Assembly (NCBI RefSeq): GCF_001638985.1
Contig: NW_017265134.1
Coordinates: forward strand, 1 to 64,000
Length of the DNA stretch: 64,000 nucleotides
Direction of reading: 5' to 3'
DNA from: Phycomyces blakesleeanus NRRL 1555(-)
Lineage: Eukaryota; Mucoromycota; Mucoromycetes; Mucorales; Phycomycetaceae
How positions within the stretch are numbered: position 1 is the stretch's first letter; each line of letters begins with the position of its first letter. Positions 28,790 to 38,800 of this stretch are shown here, one piece after another. Below the pieces are notes generated by a model that was not told the origin of the DNA, ran no database searches, and saw only the letters and a list, made by a program, of their open reading frames with translations. The position numbers were made by a program, and so were the translations under genes.

Positions 28790-29640
28790 TTAATGTCTAA
28801 CATGGTAAGCATCAACTCACATCAAAGTTTCAAGACCTAATCATCTTGTTGTTTTTATTCTAGCATGATACACTATGCTTTAAACCACCAAGTCCTTCTT
28901 AACTGCCTCAAAAATAATGATAAAAAGGTAATAAAAATATACTTGAATATTTATTCACGATTTATGTATTAATTATTCTGCTTAGATTTTTCTGGCCCGT
29001 TAACAAAGACATATACCTTGGGAGGGTTTACAAAATGGTATGTTGTATAAGTATTAACGTGCACCTTCAAGATACAACTTGTATTTATTATTTTTCTTAT
29101 GTATACCATACACTCTATAGTCACTGGTCTTTATCTCGGTCCTCTTTTTTTGATTATACACCGACTCTTATTCTCTACAGACAGACAAGTAAGTAAATAA
29201 TCATTCTACTTCTTTGTATGTAATTCTAATGAAAAGAAATTATTTTATAGATAATATCTCCATTTCCCGCATGCTGCATCTTCTATTGTATTGAATAATT
29301 GGTAAGCAAAAAATAGTCTGATACTCTTTATTTCATTCTAATAAAAGATTATATTTTATAGACAATGTCATTGTATTTTGTGTTTGTCAACTCTTCTGTT
29401 TTCTGAACTGTCTGGTAAGCAAACCATAGTCTTATTTACTTTGCATCGTATTAACAAAAGTTATTATTTTTATAGACAATATTACTATAATTGAGACATT
29501 TAACTAAAACGTTGATATATCTATCTTTATGTTAAAGACATCCATCTGTTCTCGTGTTTAACTTTATTGTAAGTACATTCATATTTTTTAAATAATCTGT
29601 CGCTCTCAAATAAATATACCTAGAACATTCTTTCTAATCC
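28790..29640 (+). other. E2 intron-rich modular unit without a reading frame
   Basis: At least six well-formed GT-AG introns: 28805-28863, 28928-28985, 29038-29120, 29189-29250, 29302-29361 and 29415-29475, plus a further donor at 29569. They separate exons of 51-93 nt. No frame stays open across the exons; the longest readings stop after about 16-26 codons. Three successive exon-intron modules have a period near 112 bp, with similar donors (GTAAGCAAA), similar acceptors (TTTTATAG followed by A[CT]AAT) and intron lengths of 60-62 nt, so they look duplicated. The unit diverges from the accessory gene, as in E1 and E3. Non-coding RNA is my preferred reading, unproven. Confidence 0.55.
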
Positions 29641-29918
29641 ACCCTATAATTATTTTTTATAAAAGTAAACAAACAGGCCAAGAAGGCGTGCCGCAGCAAG
29701 CAATGGAATACAGTAGGGGTCGATTGCACCAGGGGTGGACCAATGGATGTTCGAAAGGAATAACATAGTATCCACTAAAATAAATGACGGCATCGAGTGT
29801 GATGTTTCTACCCAATTGCAACAGAAGACGATTAGTGATGTAGACGAATAGAAACAGCTAGAAACAATAAGAAAATTTTTTCAAACCAATAAAAACCTTT
29901 AAAATGACCCATAAACCT

Positions 29919-30258
29919 CTAAATCTTGACTAAATCTTGACCAAATCTTGACCAAATCTCTTCTTTAACAACCCATATATAGTAATAAAAAGATGTTGAA
30001 TGTTATGTGCTGTATTTAAAAAAAACCCCAAAACCAATATAAAATGAAAAATCTGCGGTCTGATAAAAGTGCGTCTATATTTTCACGACCAAAATATATC
30101 ACATAAAAGTATATCACACTTTTTCTTTTTGCGTTCCTAAAATTCAGTATACTAATTGTATTCATTTAGCTCACGAATTTTAAAAAATTGGCATCATAAA
30201 TTCCGATCGAATTCATGCTGAATTTTATTCATTCAGACAGTATTTGGTCAAGATTTAG
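29919..30258. repeat. E2 subterminal repeats
   Basis: An 11-bp unit (CTAAATCTTGA/CCAAATCTTGA) is repeated about 3.7 times at 29919-29960 and occurs inverted at 30246-30258 close to the right TIR. Such arrays are typical binding sites at CACTA ends. The remaining sequence 29640-30271 shows no gene. Confidence 0.6.
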
Positions 30259-30271
30259 TATACTGAATTGG

Positions 30272-30287
30272 CCCTCCTTTTGCAGTG
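30272..30287 (-). repeat. E2 right terminal inverted repeat
   Basis: Reads CCCTCCTTTTGCAGTG, the perfect inverse of the left end. It directly abuts a Gypsy integrase relic. Confidence 0.9.
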
Positions 30288-31943
30288 ACAATTGTATAAG
30301 ATCACTTGCTTGACTCTTCAAGTTGGTCCAATAAATATCTTTTCTCTTTAAGGCATGTAGTATAGCTTCTACACCAAAATGACCTTTCAAATGTTCTTCA
30401 ACTAATAACTTATTCCTTTTATTTTCTGTGGGAGGAGTAAAGTACTCACCACTCAAGATGTCTGTTAGCAGTTCTATAGTGACAGCACCATTTCTCATGA
30501 TGGATCTAACCACACTATCCCCACCCAGTTCATATGATAATGTTTCAGTCTCTTCAGACAAATGTTACAACACATCAGGGAGCACATTCGAAACATCAGG
30601 CAAATGAACAATCTTAAAGTCATACTGTAAAATTGTGTCCATCCATGTGATCATCATCAGATTCACAACATGTTGGGTGTGAAGATATGTCAATGCCTTG
30701 TGATCCATGTACAAGGTAAAGTGAGAACCATAGACATACTTGTGAAAACGCTTGAGTGCAAATACTAACGCTAGTAATTCTCTTTTGGTCGCAGAATATT
30801 TTCTTTCACTTTGGGATAAGCTCTTAGCCACAAAAGAAATATATTTTTTTCTTGCCATCCTTGACTTGATACAACACTGCACCAATACTAGTAAGAGATG
30901 CATCACAGCTGATACTAAAAGGAGAGTTCATATCTGGGTACAACAACACCAGATCACTCAAAAGTGCTTTTTTCAAGTTGTTAAATGCAGTTTGATGCTT
31001 ATCTGTCCATAAATGGGTAATCGACTTTTCATTTCTCAATGAATCTAGTGGCAACATAATGGAAGATACATTCAGAATCAACGTTCTAAAATAGTTGATC
31101 AACGCACAATAACTTTGGATATCTTTACTCGACTTTGGTTGAGGAAATTCAAGAACATTAACAAGTTTTCTGCGGTCCATTGTAATCCCTTCAGGTGAAA
31201 TATGAAAACCAAGCAAATAAATTTCTTTCTGAAAGAAATGACATTTTTTCGGATTCAACTTCAAATTGACCCTTGTTAATCTCTCAATGACTTGCTTCAA
31301 GTGTTCCTTGTGTTCCTCGAACGTTTTGCTTACGCAAACAATGTCATCCACAAAAAACTATACAAAAGATAGTCCTTCCAAAGCTATACTCATAGTTCTT
31401 TGAAATTGTAAACTGACATGCTTTATACCAAACACTGTACCAATAGGTTTGTACTGTACACCACGCCATGTGAAACTAAGTTTGTGTGTGTCCTTTGGGT
31501 TCAACCTCAAAGAATTAAACGCAGATTTCAAATCCAGAGTGGAATAAATATTTGCACCCTTTAAATCTTCAAACAATTCACCAATTAATGGCAGGGGCAT
31601 ACAATCTATTGACTTCAACAGACAATTGATTAACCGGGAATCATGACACATACGATATCCAGTAATTTCTCCTTTACCATTCGTCTTCTTGACAACAGTC
31701 AAAGGCGTATTCCATTGTGTGTTTGCAGATGCTCTTTCAATTATACCATTGTCCAGCCATTCTTTTACCTGTTTATCCACCACACTTTGCATCTTATATG
31801 GAATAGAATATGGGCTTTGGAAGGCTGTAGCATTTTCTGGTGTGTCCAAACACACAACATGTTCAGGTATAGTACAAAACGAAGCCTTTGGAATATCTTG
31901 ATTGTCCTTAATGAACGGTCTGTTATAATCCACCGCGTCTTTA
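30288..31943 (-). pseudogene. Ty3/Gypsy pol relic (RT, RNase H, start of integrase)
   Basis: Minus strand. RT motifs run in order: STLDLKSAFNSLRL, FGIKHVSLQFQRTM, FFVDDIVCVS and LLGFHISPEGI. RNase H follows with SCDASLTSIGAVL, TKRELLALVFALKRF and MDHKALTYLHTQ, then the first part of the integrase zinc region (LKGHFGVEAILHALKRKDIYW). It is broken by an in-frame TAG just before FFVDD (31358-31360), a frameshift in a run of A at about 30840-30850, and another disruption near 30563. Gag, protease and the integrase core are absent: the left side is cut by E2 and the right side by the MULE. It is a different family from the complete chromovirus in this window. Confidence 0.85.
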
Positions 31944-31980
31944 AGTATCTTCTTTTTTTATCTGATGGAGAGTTTGAATT
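31944..31980 (+). repeat. MULE left TIR
   Basis: Starts AGTATCTTC and ends GGAGAGTTTGAATT. The inverse lies at 34426-34462. Confidence 0.75.
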
Positions 31981-32116
31981 TTGAAAATCCATTGAGGTAG
32001 TGACAAGTTTTACTTTTGGTAAATTCAATTAGAATTGTATTTGTTTATATCAATCAGAAATATTTTTTCTTGTACTTTTAAGATCTTTTAATGATATATA
32101 TTTATTATTTTTATTA

Positions 32117-34299
32117 TTATCTCTGAGTATTCAAGTTTCTAAAATATGAAGGGTTCTCACTTCTATATTCATCTATCAACCTCACAGCATTTGCGAGTAC
32201 TTTTTTTATAAGATCTGTCTTTATTTGATCTAAGCCAGGAATTGTCTTCAAAGTTTGAAGATCTTCAAAGCTGTGATGCATTGTTGCAGAATAAGCTGCA
32301 ATTTCGTCAAAGACATATACACCTCTATCTTCAGCAGTACCTCCACTCTCTAATTCCTGCTCTACTTCTTTCTCAACTTCGTTCTCGTTTGCATTTACAG
32401 CGTCTTGTTGGTTCAATACCACTCCTGCTATCTCCCGTTGCTCGATGAAGCTGAATTTTGCCTCACAGTAATGCTTCAACAAATGTGAATGCTTGCATGG
32501 GATCTGGCAGGTCAGAAAGTTCAGACAGGTGCAGCTTTGTATCAAGTCATTTGATATATTGACAGTATACCACTTATCTTCTGTTACAAAAGATCTTATT
32601 TGCCACTCATCATTATAATCATCCATGCTGTTACCAGTCTCACCCAAAGGGTTGAGAATCATGGAAGGGAGCATGTCATTTTGGATTTTTGAAGCAACAA
32701 AAGAATTTCTTGCTAACTCATTATCAATGGGACCCATCTTACCATTGTTGAAGTGAATACGCTCAACCTCTTGTTCAAAATAGAACTCCACATCATTTGT
32801 CAAGATAAAAATCAGTCGATCCAATCTTCTGATGCGTGTACGACCAAAGTAGATTGTTTTGAGTTGATTGTGCCATGATTCTACATAGTTGTTTGTTACA
32901 TATCTCTGATGTTGTTGGCTAATGTACGGGCACCTCCATCTTTGTAACAATTCTTCGTTCTCGGTCCATTTCTTCTCAAAATATTTCAAAAACTGAGGTT
33001 GCTCCTGAACTATCCGTTTAAAATCTTCAATTGCTCTTAGGAACATGTCTTCGTTGGACTCAATAAGAATGTGTCTCAGATAGTTCTTCAGTGCAGTCTT
33101 ATAATTCCCAAGTTGTTCTGATGTATAAGAGGCATTAAGTTTAATCTTGTTGTCAAGGTTGTGCTATCAAGCGCGAAGAACATGAAAATCACAATAGTGA
33201 ATTGTAGCATGAGATAATACTTCTTTGATTGCATTAACCTCCATAATGCTACAGTCAATGGTGATATTTATTGGTACAAAGCTGCTCTTAATGCGAAGGT
33301 GGTCAAGCCAAAGTTTGATGGGTATGGCTGTCTGGTTGTTTGTCACCATGTATGCAACAAGGAATCCCTTTCCTGTTTGAGAATGGCGAGTGACCAAAGT
33401 ATATAATACTTCGTCGCTTCTGGACGAAATGGAATGGGCGGTATCGAGACAAAAAGATTGCGAGATTCTCATGATTGAAACTTGCATTGGTAATTGAAAT
33501 CCAAAGGCAAATTGTTTTTTACCGTCATTATAAACAGAAAGATTGATTTCAAAAATGCAATAGTTTTGTTCTGCTAGCTTTACATTTAACCAGATGGAAA
33601 TAAATGCATTTTCATCAGAAGCAAACATATATAACAAAGTAGTCATCTATTTTATATACGAGTATTTATTTGATATATAAATATTAATTTAATACAAAAG
33701 CTCTGTTATATTCATTGACAAACCTTTCTCATTCTGTTGTAAATTTCTTCATAATTAGGCTTTCTAACGCCAACTCCCCAACTATCAATCTGTCTAAGAA
33801 CTGAAATTCTTGTACTTCTACAGCTGCTGCCACTTTTCAACTGATCTTCAATAATCTTTATGGCTTCAGAAGGCAAAGGAAGAGTTCTGACTTCGTCCCA
33901 GTCTCCAGGAACATGGTTTACATGTGCCCTTGTTTGGCAAAATGTAACAACATTGGGGTTGTTGAGATGCTGTATGATTTTTAAGGCAGCTGTACAAGAG
34001 CATGCCTTCGTATCTTTCTGGGCAAGACGTAATTGGCGGTTTGTTATATATTGGCCAGCACAGTGGCATTTTTTAGTCTCTCCAAAAACTAAACCTTTTC
34101 CAGAATATTTATGCTTTTTATTCCATTTTGTTGAGCATAAGACATTGATTCGCTCCAGACACTTTTCCCATTCACTAGCTTTTACTAATATTGCCAAATT
34201 CAAAGGAAGCATCTTGATTCCTTCCAAAGGCAAGTTGATCAAGACTTGTTGAATGGTGGAAATATCATAAATAGTGTTGTTTATATTGTTGTTAAACAT
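32117..34299 (-). pseudogene. MULE transposase with tandem TGA-TAG interruption
   Basis: Minus-strand exon 1 is 33724-34299 and exon 2 is 32117-33646, joined in frame by a 77-nt GT-AG intron. Together they would encode about 701 codons. The N-terminus has Cys/His-rich patches (KKCHCAG, ACSC, RAHVNH), as in FAR1/WRKY-GCM-type MULE zinc domains. The MULE core follows: FCLDTAHS (Asp), NITIDCS (Asp), CDFHVLRA and NYVESWHNQLK (candidate Glu). A SWIM finger comes next (CTCLNF...PCKHSHLLKHY). Frame is kept throughout, but two adjacent stops (TGA 33167-33169, TAG 33164-33166) follow FHVLRA, where MULEs usually have Trp. I infer TGGCAG changed to TGATAG. The copy is probably dead. Confidence 0.82.
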
Positions 34300-34425
34300 A
34301 AATGAAGTTTATTTTTAAGAAAGAGGGAAGTGATTATTTGGTGAAAAAAGAATGCCATGTGTAAGATGCAAAAGCCACTGTCTGTCATTAAAGTTAGAAA
34401 GCCACAGAACTAAATTAAATACTAA

Positions 34426-34462
34426 TTCAAACTCTCCGTAGGATAAAATAAGGAGATACTAT
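34426..34462 (-). repeat. MULE right TIR
   Basis: Inverse of 31944-31980 with five mismatches. The following 34463-34561 is unassigned, probably host, sequence. Confidence 0.75.
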
Positions 34463-34561
34463 ATCTTTCTATCTTTTATGATTCCCAGTGGATTTGACCA
34501 ATTTTGGCTGTGTTATAGCTTTGGAAGAACAACCCAGATCGAAAACGACACCATAAACAAG

Positions 34562-34569
34562 AAAAAAAA
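34562..34569 (-). terminator. Pol III terminator of tRNA-Thr
   Basis: Eight T on the minus strand, 29 nt after the 3' end of the tRNA, the expected RNA polymerase III stop. Confidence 0.75.
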
Positions 34570-34598
34570 TTGTTGTTTACAGTGTTAAGTAGGTAACA

Positions 34599-34671
34599 TG
34601 CCTTCTGCCAGAATTGAACTGGCGACCTTCTGCTTACTAGGCAGACGCTCTGCCAACTGAGCCAAGAAGGC
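34599..34671 (-). tRNA. tRNA-Thr (anticodon AGU)
   Basis: 73 nt with perfect pairing: acceptor GCCTTCT/AGAAGGC, D stem GCTC/GAGC, anticodon stem TCTGC/GCAGA, T stem GCCAG/CTGGC and discriminator A. The anticodon loop is CTAGTAA, giving AGU for Thr (A34 normally becomes inosine). The A box (TGGCTCAGTTGG) and B box (GGTTC-like, here AGTTCAATTCT) are present. There is no intron. It is the only clear host gene in the window. LINE A begins at the base next to tRNA nucleotide 1, so the upstream flank is entirely LINE 5' end, while the gene body is untouched and probably still expressed from its internal promoter. Confidence 0.97.
34657..34671. repeat. LINE target site / TSD copy 1 (within tRNA-Thr)
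   Basis: CTGAGCCAAGAAGGC, the complement of tRNA-Thr nucleotides 1-15. The same 15 bp recurs exactly at 39469-39483, 43986-44000 and 62312-62326, at each LINE-LINE junction. Confidence 0.93.
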
Positions 34672-34907
34672 ACTGCTCTTTCGCTTAAGCATTTTATTTG
34701 CCTGGTTCCAAAATTTTATTTTTGACGAATCCACATATAAAGTGTATCCATCCATCAACATCTTTACGCAAAACGATCCATCCATCACGAAAAACGTACC
34801 TCCCATTGCCAAAAGTAGTGCAGTCCTTGTCCTTGGTATCCCAGCTGTCAGCAAAAAATTTTTCAGCTCAATCAGACAACATCACGCCATCTGCATTCTC
34901 AATCCCA

Positions 34908-35813
34908 ATGGCCAATTTGCAAATCGGCAACATGCAGGGATTGCCAACCGAGCTTACCTCATTCCTGACAACATTGCAGGCACAAATCATGAATGTGCAA
35001 AACAGAACCGACCAGTTGGAGCGACTTGCAGCAGAGAATGCAAGACTAACTACTGAATTAGATCATGCTAGAACAACAATTGCTAATCTGCAGAAGCAAT
35101 TAGGATCTCAGAGTGCACCTGAAAAAAACTTTTCAGAAATTTCACTTTCGAACCCAGCCGGCGCAGTAGGTGCTCCTGACAAAAACAAAGAACCAGGTCT
35201 GGAAGCCTCCACTTGGGCTACTAAAGCCAGTGTTTCTCTTCCTGTAACTGCCCCAAAAATGTCTACTGTTCCCTCTGCTCGCCGTATTGCAGCTTCTGTT
35301 CGTATGTTTGCTCTTCCCTCTGGTCCTTCAGGTTATGAATATGTTTATATTCCAAGATCAAGACGCCTTAAGCACAAAGAAGTCCGTTCCTCTCTCCGCA
35401 CTCTTGGTGTGGATTCTTCTCGACTTTTGGACATTAACTTCCCAGCCAGAGGTGTCATTGGCATCCTTGTTCATGTCCAGTATGCTGATACATTTAAGGC
35501 CAAACTGACAACTGCTTCTGTTGAGATTTTGGACGCATTTGATCCACTTGATCCTGATAATGTTGCTGATCCCAAGTATGCATCTCTGTCCACTCATGAA
35601 CTTGCCAACACTGCTGCCATGCTTCACCATGATAGATGTCTCCAAGCCCTACAGTTCTTGCGCCCACACGTTGCTATCCCAGTTGGTCACTTCTTTTGTG
35701 AGGAAGGGTGGATCAGTGAAGATGAAATACCAACACGTACTACTCTTACCAATGCTACTGGCGGGTCTTTGTTCAAACGTCAGCGCAGCTCATCAGTCAC
35801 TATGTCTGAATGA
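34908..35813 (+). CDS. LINE A ORF1 protein, coiled coil plus probable RNA-binding domain, 301 aa
   Basis: I start at ATG 34908 (MANLQIGN), the first Met in this frame; the frame extends upstream only from non-ATG codons. Residues about 25-70 form a clear heptad coiled coil (NRTDQLERLAAENARLTTELDHARTTIANLQKQL), a likely multimerisation segment. A Ser/Pro/Ala-rich linker follows. The C-terminal domain, about 125-265, begins ARRIAASVRMFALP and contains YVYIPRSRRL and ILDINFPARGVIGILVH. By analogy with L1 ORF1p it should coat LINE RNA; an RRM-like fold is plausible but not shown. It ends MSE with its TGA overlapping the ORF2 ATG. Confidence 0.88.
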   Translation: MANLQIGNMQGLPTELTSFLTTLQAQIMNVQNRTDQLERLAAENARLTTELDHARTTIANLQKQLGSQSAPEKNFSEISLSNPAGAVGAPDKNKEPGLEASTWATKASVSLPVTAPKMSTVPSARRIAASVRMFALPSGPSGYEYVYIPRSRRLKHKEVRSSLRTLGVDSSRLLDINFPARGVIGILVHVQYADTFKAKLTTASVEILDAFDPLDPDNVADPKYASLSTHELANTAAMLHHDRCLQALQFLRPHVAIPVGHFFCEEGWISEDEIPTRTTLTNATGGSLFKRQRSSSVTMSE

Positions 35814-38800
35814 GTAATCTCAATATCGGATTATGGAATGCCAATGGCCTGCAACCCAGAGCCATTCAAGATACCCTTCAACACTGTCAGTCCTTACATA
35901 TGCTCTTCATTACAGAAACATGGCTTCTCTCTCCCTCACATCTTCCCACATCATGGTCACAAATTCACTTGTATGGGTCTCCTGTAGCTGGCACCTATAG
36001 GGGCTCTATGGGTGTTTCTGTTCTCATATCACCTCACTGTCCTTATGCCGTCACTCAAATACCTATGCCCTCCAAATATGCTCTGGCTGTCAAAATTGGC
36101 TCACTCAGAATTGTATGCTTATATCTTCCACCAAATATGCCCACTCATGATGTCCTACATGTACTCTCTTCCATTCCTTTAACACATGATACCATTCTTT
36201 GTGGTGACTTCAATGCAAGACTTGGCTCTGTTACTGGTGACTATGCATCAAATTCTCGTGGACTGGCATTATGTTCTTGGATAGAAGAGAGATCTCTATC
36301 AGTTGTAAATGCAGATCTTGCACCTTGCATACCAACATATATTTCTTTCCGCAACAACTATGAAATCAGCAGTATTATTGACCTCTTTATAACTAATATG
36401 CCACTCATCAATCCTTCTCTTCATATTGCTACTGACTTGTCTCTTGGATCAGATCATCGCCTTTTATCACTTTCCTTTACCTATGATCTACAGCACTCTA
36501 CCAATATGCCACCACCATTACGCAAGACATGGAACCTCTCACGCCTCAATGAACCTGATGTCCATGCTCTTTATGCTCATACCTTCAATCAAAACTCGAC
36601 CTCCCTCCTTTCCACCTTGCAAGACATTGTACAGAATCCACCACTCACTAGACCCAACATTGATGCTATCACTGATGAGTTCAATTTACTCATTTATGAC
36701 TCATTAAATAGCTCAATTGGACATCGACCCTCTCGCCCAAATCATTGGAAATCCTTCTGGAATGTAGCTTTGCAAACAGCAGCAGATCGTCGTAACCAAT
36801 GTTACAAAAAATGGCGCCTAGCAATAGGTATTGACAAAGTTGTTTGGTGGACTAAACACAAGCATGCACAGGCCGAATTCCGATCTCAGGTTCAGCAAGC
36901 AAAACGTCAGTCTTGGCATGTCTTTTGTCAGTCTATGGAACGTGACTTCAGCAAAGCAACATCAAAGATAAAGCAGTTAAAACGCCGTAGACAGCCGCAA
37001 CATACTTTCCAGCACGATGATGGACCAGCCGTAGCAGCAGCAACAATGTGTGACTATTTGGCAACAGTATATAGTGGACATATACTTCCAGCAACCCGAC
37101 CACCAGCACCAATGACCACTTGTAACAGTGTGCCTTTTGCCTCTGATGACTCTCCCTTTACCTCACCAATTGTAGAGGAATTCATGCAATTTATGCCTAA
37201 CTGCAAGGCACCAGGACCAGACCATATCAGAGCTGAAATGCTAAAACCTGTAAAAACACATGTCTCACCCATTCTTACTTTATTATTTACAGTTTGCTGG
37301 CAATGGTCATATGTTCCAAGTTTGTGGCGCCAAGCCCAGGTCTTCCCAATCTTCAAGAAGGGTAGTCCAACTGACCCGGCAAACTACAGACCAATCTCCT
37401 TGACCTCTGTACTGCGTAAGCTTTTTGAGATGTGTATAGCCCCCCAGTTGCACAAGTACTCTCCTCCTTTGGATGTGGCTCAAGGTGGTTTTCGTCCTCA
37501 CCGTGGTGCTTTGGATCAAGCTCTCTGTCTCCATGATCTGATGAAAGCCTATTATCACCGTCATAAGCACTACCCTGTTGTTGCATTTCTGGATATCAAG
37601 GCTGCCTATGATACAGTGGATCGACGAATCATCTGGCATGCTTTACAAAAACGTTGCACTCCACCGGCACTTTTGGGTCTCTTGGTTAACATGTTTGACA
37701 ATGTCTCTATCTGTGTCCTTTTGGGTAACTTTTCTTCACACTCGTTCTCACCTGCCACTGGGGTTCTCCAAGGTTCTGTCCTCAGTCCACATCTGTATTC
37801 AATATATATCAACTCCCTGCCCCCATTGCTCCGCACAGTTGCTCACTCACAAACTACAACCCATGTTCCATCACCCTCTCCTACCTCATTGGATGCATAT
37901 AATGCTCTTCTTGCTCCTTCAGGTGTAGATGGCTTTGGACATATTCATTTCTCAACACCCATCAATTCTCTGCTCTTTGCCGACGATGTAGCTATTTTTG
38001 GTTCTCTTTCAGACGTTCAGGCCATGCTAGACCTTGCTGCAGACCACTCTTTTACTCTTGGATATCGATGGAGCCCCACCAAATGTGAAGTTATATATCC
38101 CAAAACACGTGCAAGCTCGCCAGTTTCTCTTCTTTTATATGGTCAAGTTCTCCCTGCCACTGACCTGTTTATTTATCTGGGTGTTCCTTTTGCCAATAAG
38201 GGTATTTCTTCCAAGTCCATTGCCACTCATAGACGTTCTGGTACACTTGCTACAATGGCAACCCTAAACTCTGTTGGTGCTTGTCGTTCTGGTTTTTCTC
38301 TGCTGCTCAGTTCACGATTGTATAAGACCTTTGTCCGCCCAAAGTTTGAATATGGTTTGGCAATCTCCACTCTACTGAAGCAAGATATCAAAGTGCTGGA
38401 GTCCATTCAAGATAAGTGTCTTCGCATGATTGTTGGGGGGCATGCCACGTCCTCTACAATTGTGTTAAAGCACATCTGCAATCTGCCAAGTATGAAGTTT
38501 CGTGCCGATGCTCTTATGGCCAAGTTCTGTATAAGATCACGCTTTTTGCCAGCCCAGTGCCTTCTGTCTCTTTTGCACCGTCATCATACCGTCTATTCTT
38601 CACTTGTCTCCTTGGGAAAAACCCATCTTCTGTCCAATCTCCCTCCAACACTCAAACTTCGAAGCCCTAGTGCTGTAAAAAATCATTTTGAAAGCATTAG
38701 AGAAGCTGGATTTGCAACCTTTCTCCAGTCTAATACGCAAGTTCTCATTCAAGCATGCCGCCCAGTTCTTGGAGTTGATCCAATCTTGTTTTTGCCAGCC

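Larger units (their letters stand above)
22707..30287. mobile_element. E2: CACTA/Plavaka-like transposon of a second family
   Basis: 7581 bp with 16-bp perfect TIRs CACTGCAAAAGGAGGG, differing from the E1/E3 ends after CACTG. Gene order matches E1 and E3: transposase (23521-26668, plus), accessory gene (27287-28375, minus) and intron-rich unit (28790-29640, plus). The flanks do not match: left TCA in satellite, right ACA in a Gypsy relic, so no clean target duplication is seen. This suggests post-insertion rearrangement. Both protein genes look intact. Confidence 0.88.
31944..34462. mobile_element. Mutator-like element (MULE) with 37-bp TIRs
   Basis: Inverted ends at 31944-31980 and 34426-34462 match at about 32 of 37 positions, including the perfect inner block GGAGAGTTTGAATT. 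They enclose a MULE-type transposase gene. I could not find a convincing 8-11 bp target duplication, so the exact outer limits are uncertain by some bases. The left neighbour is the Gypsy relic, the right neighbour the short host segment with the tRNA gene. Confidence 0.75.

Noticed and set aside
34742..35056. Second frame overlapping LINE A ORF1 (and 44071-44385 in LINE C)
   Set aside because: It is a shadow frame over the 5' UTR and ORF1 start, not kept in family 2; the coiled-coil frame is the conserved one.
37054..37639. Antisense frames over LINE ORF2 (also 59363-60251, 61160-61459)
   Set aside because: These are shadows of the strongly biased ORF2 coding sequence and recur wherever ORF2 is duplicated.
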